64,000 nt of DNA from NCBI GenBank assembly GCA_964389205.1, contig CAYMDH010000007.1, positions 34,144-98,143 of the forward strand. The letters are read 5' to 3'. The stretch comes from Leptobacterium sp964389205. GTDB lineage: Bacteria; Bacteroidota; Bacteroidia; Flavobacteriales; Flavobacteriaceae. Positions 61,081 through 64,000 of the stretch are shown piece by piece (position 1 is the first letter of the stretch; each line of letters begins with the position of its first letter). Below the pieces are notes generated by a model. It had not been told where the DNA came from, did not search any database, and saw only the letters and a program-made list of their open reading frames with translations. The translations under genes were made by a program, and so were the position numbers.

Positions 61081-62166
61081 ATGAAACAAGTTAACATAGC
61101 TGTTTTTGGAAGAGGCTTGGTAGGAAGTACATTAATTAACCAGCTAGAAAATAATAGTAGTCAAATTCTTGCGCGAAGAGGGTTTAAACTAAATGTTTTT
61201 GCAATTACAAATTCAAAACAAATGCTTTTAGATACTAAAACAAACTCTTTTGCTAATTGGCAATTAAACTTTGAAAAGCATGCAGAAACATATTCAATTG
61301 AAAAAATAATAGCCCACGCAAAAGCAAATCAATTAAGAAATTTGATCGCAGTAGATGTGACAGCAAGTAAAGATTTTGTAAATCATTATAAAGATCTTAT
61401 TGAAAATAATTTTGATTTAGTTTCTGCAAATAAAATAGGAAACACAATTGATTATAATTTTTATAAAGAATTAAGAACAACACTTTATAAGAATCAAAAA
61501 GAATACCTTTATGAAACAAATGTAGGAGCTGGTTTGCCTCTTATAGATACTATCAAATGGTTGCATTTGTCTGGTGAAAATATTACACGTATTAAAGGAG
61601 TGTTTTCGGGATCTTTAAGTTATTTGTTCAATACTTTTTCTGAACAAAACACATCTTTTAGTGTCTTGTTGCAAAAAGCAATTGAGTTAGGATATACTGA
61701 GCCAGACCCAAGAGAAGATTTGTGCGGTAATGATGTAGGTCGAAAATTATTGATATTAGCTAGAGAACTGGATTTACTGAATGAATTTCAAGATGTGAAA
61801 ATACAAAACCTAATCCCAGAGAATTTAAGAGAAGGGAGTAAAGAACATTTTTTAAATAATTTAAATGAATTAGATAAATTATACCAACAAATAAAAGAAA
61901 ATCAAAAAGAAAACCACGTACTTCGTTATATAGGAGATTTAAGTGGAGATTTATCTAAAGATGATGGAGGCGTTTTAGAAGTAAAATTAGTGTCAGTTTC
62001 TAGAGACACTTCGTTAGGACAATTAAAAGGATCCGACTCAATTTTTGAGATTTATACAGAATCATATGGAGAACACCCGCTAGTTATTCAAGGAGCAGGA
62101 GCAGGAGCAAATGTAACTGCTAGAGGTGTTTTTGGGGACATATTAAGATTGGCAGAGAAGAAGTGA
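61081..62166 (+). CDS. hom: Homoserine dehydrogenase
   Basis: 361 residues. Nucleotide site V-F-G-R-G-L-V-G-S near 8, substrate region N-V-G-A-G-L-P-L near 147 and G-Y-T-E-P-D-P-R-E-D-L-C-G-N-D-V-G-R-K near 203 with the catalytic Lys. It reduces aspartate semialdehyde to homoserine. There is no ACT domain and no fused aspartokinase, so it lacks the usual threonine feedback module. It starts 10 bases after metX. Confidence 0.93.
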   Translation: MKQVNIAVFGRGLVGSTLINQLENNSSQILARRGFKLNVFAITNSKQMLLDTKTNSFANWQLNFEKHAETYSIEKIIAHAKANQLRNLIAVDVTASKDFVNHYKDLIENNFDLVSANKIGNTIDYNFYKELRTTLYKNQKEYLYETNVGAGLPLIDTIKWLHLSGENITRIKGVFSGSLSYLFNTFSEQNTSFSVLLQKAIELGYTEPDPREDLCGNDVGRKLLILARELDLLNEFQDVKIQNLIPENLREGSKEHFLNNLNELDKLYQQIKENQKENHVLRYIGDLSGDLSKDDGGVLEVKLVSVSRDTSLGQLKGSDSIFEIYTESYGEHPLVIQGAGAGANVTARGVFGDILRLAEKK

Positions 62167-62185
62167 TTTTTAATAGAAATTATTT

Positions 62186-62241
62186 AAAAACCAAAAACCA
62201 AAAACCAAAAACCGAAAACCGAAAACTGTAAACCGAAAACT
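62186..62241 (-). repeat. Degenerate heptamer array related to GGTTTAC
   Basis: Eight heptamers in register: AAAAACC four times, then GAAAACC, GAAAACT, GTAAACC, GAAAACT. On the - strand the units read GGTTTTT, GGTTTTC and GGTTTAC, the last identical to the unit at 49534. The array follows the hom gene by 20 bases and precedes the OsmC gene. Confidence 0.9.
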
Positions 62242-62264
62242 AGAATTAAAGAAAATTAAAAACT

Positions 62265-62690
62265 ATGAAAATTACATTAGACAGATTAGATAACGAATAT
62301 CTATTTGAGGCAAAAAATGAAAGAGGAAATAAGGTTCTTATGGACAATGGAACCAGAAAAGACGGAAATATTAATGGAGCAGGTCCAATGGAAGTTCTTT
62401 TAATGGGTGTGGCTGGATGCAGTGCAATAGACATTATTCATATTTTAAAGAAACAACGACAGGAAATAACCTCATACTATGTTGAAGCAGAAGGACAAAG
62501 AGAGAAGGTAGATGAAGCGACACCTTTTAAGGGCATTTATGTAAAAGTGTTTTTAGAAGGAGATATTTCTGGAGAAAAAGCAAAAAGAGCAGCGCAATTG
62601 AGCTTTGACAAATATTGTTCTGTTTCAAAATCTTTAGATAAAGAAATTACAATTAAATACGATGTTGTTTTAAACGGGACACAATTATGA
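62265..62690 (+). CDS. OsmC family protein
   Basis: 141 residues, a complete OsmC-like domain: N-G-A-G-P-M-E-V-L-L-M-G-V-A-G-C-S-A-I-D near 38 with the first conserved Cys, and F-D-K-Y-C-S-V-S-K-S-L near 115 with the second. OsmC proteins reduce organic peroxides or handle thiols. Its place between hom and the sulfhydrylase suggests a link to sulfur metabolism. Its last 4 bases overlap the next gene. Confidence 0.9.
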   Translation: MKITLDRLDNEYLFEAKNERGNKVLMDNGTRKDGNINGAGPMEVLLMGVAGCSAIDIIHILKKQRQEITSYYVEAEGQREKVDEATPFKGIYVKVFLEGDISGEKAKRAAQLSFDKYCSVSKSLDKEITIKYDVVLNGTQL

Positions 62691-63856
62691 GCGAACATTT
62701 TGAAACTAATGCAATTAGAGAGCATTTAGAACGTACCAATTTTCAGGAGCACTCTACACCTTTATACTTAACATCTAGTTTTTCTTTTCAGGATGCTGAA
62801 GATATGAGAGCTTCTTTTACTGAAGAAAAGGAACGAAATATATACAGTAGATTTACCAATCCTAATACTACAGAATTTATAGATAAAATTTGTAGTATGG
62901 AAGGAGCAGAAAGCGGGTATGCTTTTGCTACCGGAATGGCAGCAGTATTTTCAACATTTGCAGCTTTATTAGATAGTGATGATCATATTGTATCTGCACG
63001 TTCAGTATTTGGTTCTACTCATACACTTTTTACAAAGTATTTGCCTAAATGGAATATAACTACCTCTTATTTCGACATTAATGAAAAAGAAGAGATTATA
63101 GAATCTTTTATTCAGACGAATACTAAAATACTATATGCAGAATCACCAACAAATCCAGGGGTAGATATTATTGACCTAGAAATGTTAGGTCGTATTGCTA
63201 AAAAACACAACCTAATACTTATAATAGATAATTGTTTTGCTACTCCTTATATACAACAACCTATACAATATGGTGCAGATATTGTAATTCATTCTGCAAC
63301 TAAACTAATTGATGGACAAGGAAGAGTTTTAGGAGGTGTGGCTGTGGGAAGAGCAGATTTAATAAGAGAAATATATCTTTTTGCTAGAAACACAGGTCCA
63401 GCATTGTCACCTTTTAATGCGTGGGTGCTTTCCAAGAGTTTAGAAACATTAGCAGTACGAGTTGAAAAGCATTGTGAAAATGCATTAAAAGTAGCATCCT
63501 TTTTAGAAAAGCATCCAAGTGTAAATTGGGTAAAATATCCTTTTCTAAAATCGCATCCAAAATATGAAATTGCTAAAAAGCAAATGAAATTAGGAGGTAA
63601 TATAATTGCCTTTGAAATAAAAGGAGGTATTGAAGCGGGCAGAAATTTTCTTAATGCTATAAAACTTTGCTCATTATCTGCAAACTTAGGAGATGCTAAA
63701 ACTATTGTAACACATCCAGCATCTACAACACATAGTAAGCTTTCTGAGAAAGATAGATTAGAAGTAAGTATTACCGACGGATCTGTAAGGATATCTGTAG
63801 GATTAGAATATGTAGACGATGTAATAAATGATTTAAATCAGGCATTGATACGTTAA
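62687..63856 (+). CDS. Homoserine-ester sulfhydrylase / trans-sulfuration PLP enzyme (MetZ/MetY-like)
   Basis: 389 residues of the Cys/Met metabolism PLP family. Motifs: S-R-F-T-N-P-N near 55, A-T-G-M-A-A near 82, D-N-C-F-A-T-P near 184 and the PLP Lys in S-A-T-K-L-I-D-G-Q-G near 207. With MetX in the operon it should use O-acetylhomoserine and sulfide to make homocysteine; an O-succinyl preference (MetZ) cannot be excluded from sequence. Overlaps the OsmC gene (ATGA). Confidence 0.9.
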   Translation: MSEHFETNAIREHLERTNFQEHSTPLYLTSSFSFQDAEDMRASFTEEKERNIYSRFTNPNTTEFIDKICSMEGAESGYAFATGMAAVFSTFAALLDSDDHIVSARSVFGSTHTLFTKYLPKWNITTSYFDINEKEEIIESFIQTNTKILYAESPTNPGVDIIDLEMLGRIAKKHNLILIIDNCFATPYIQQPIQYGADIVIHSATKLIDGQGRVLGGVAVGRADLIREIYLFARNTGPALSPFNAWVLSKSLETLAVRVEKHCENALKVASFLEKHPSVNWVKYPFLKSHPKYEIAKKQMKLGGNIIAFEIKGGIEAGRNFLNAIKLCSLSANLGDAKTIVTHPASTTHSKLSEKDRLEVSITDGSVRISVGLEYVDDVINDLNQALIR

Positions 63857-63941
63857 AAAAGAATAAAAATAAACTTTATTTGTTAATAAAACAGTACTTT
63901 AGCGACTTATAACTATAATTCTATAGGTTAACTAGATTATT

Positions 63942-64000
63942 ATGCAAAGTTTTAGAACAGAAATTGAAAATCCTGTAGTACAAAAGGATGTCATTGAATT
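63942..64000 (+). CDS. Probable sulfite/nitrite reductase, N-terminus only
   Basis: 19 codons before the window ends (M-Q-S-F-R-T-E-I-E-N-P-V-V-Q-K-D-V-I-E). I recall this opening from flavobacterial ferredoxin-type sulfite/nitrite reductases that lie next to methionine genes. Supplying sulfide to the sulfhydrylase would fit. With so little sequence this remains tentative. Confidence 0.55.
   Translation, partial: MQSFRTEIENPVVQKDVIE

Overview
The window comes from an AT-rich member of the Bacteroidota, almost certainly a flavobacterium (Flavobacteriaceae). The evidence is a set of lineage-typical families (GLPGLI protein, DUF5686 protein, CarboxypepD_reg-like outer-membrane proteins, split LanB, PiT-PhoU fusion) and several -7 promoter boxes of the Bacteroidota form TAnnTTTG. 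The genus cannot be fixed from sequence alone. No tRNA, rRNA, CRISPR array, IS element or phage gene was seen.

Left end (1-3674): the 3' part of bamA and two ompH/skp chaperone genes for outer-membrane protein assembly. Next comes the accessory region (3709-13951), a class I lanthipeptide locus. On the + strand it has a cysteine-free double-glycine peptide, a peptidase-C39 ABC exporter and an HlyD-type adaptor. On the - strand it has lanC, a split lanB (large N-terminal dehydratase plus a separate SpaB_C-type protein), a stand-alone LytTR regulator and four leader/core precursor genes. One precursor is broken by two apparent single-base losses in homopolymers. The expected pathway is dehydration by the two LanB parts, ring closure by LanC, then leader removal after Gly-Gly and export by the C39 transporter. 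No immunity gene is obvious.

Centre-left (14140-25989): murI, folA, a 2TM protein, a class V aminotransferase, a small glycogen-binding-like domain protein, an egtB-egtD operon for ergothioneine with two accessory genes, a TonB-C-terminal protein, thyA, a nucleoside transporter, a bifunctional-nuclease-family gene and etfBA. A 26-bp perfect palindrome lies upstream of etfB.

Centre (26317-45808): pdhB, a DUF5686 outer-membrane protein, soluble and membrane pyrophosphatases side by side, a small glycosyltransferase and a chromate transporter. A phosphate block follows: PiT-PhoU fusion plus porin on the - strand, facing pstSCAB on the + strand. Then come a deoxynucleoside kinase and a two-component system.

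Right (45933-64000): a GLPGLI protein with a large outer-membrane protein, a heptamer tandem repeat, an alcohol dehydrogenase, a DUF547 lipoprotein, malic enzyme and two amidohydrolases. The window ends with a methionine block: metK behind a long structured leader, then a canonical SAM-I riboswitch controlling metX-hom-OsmC-sulfhydrylase, then the start of a probable sulfite/nitrite reductase.
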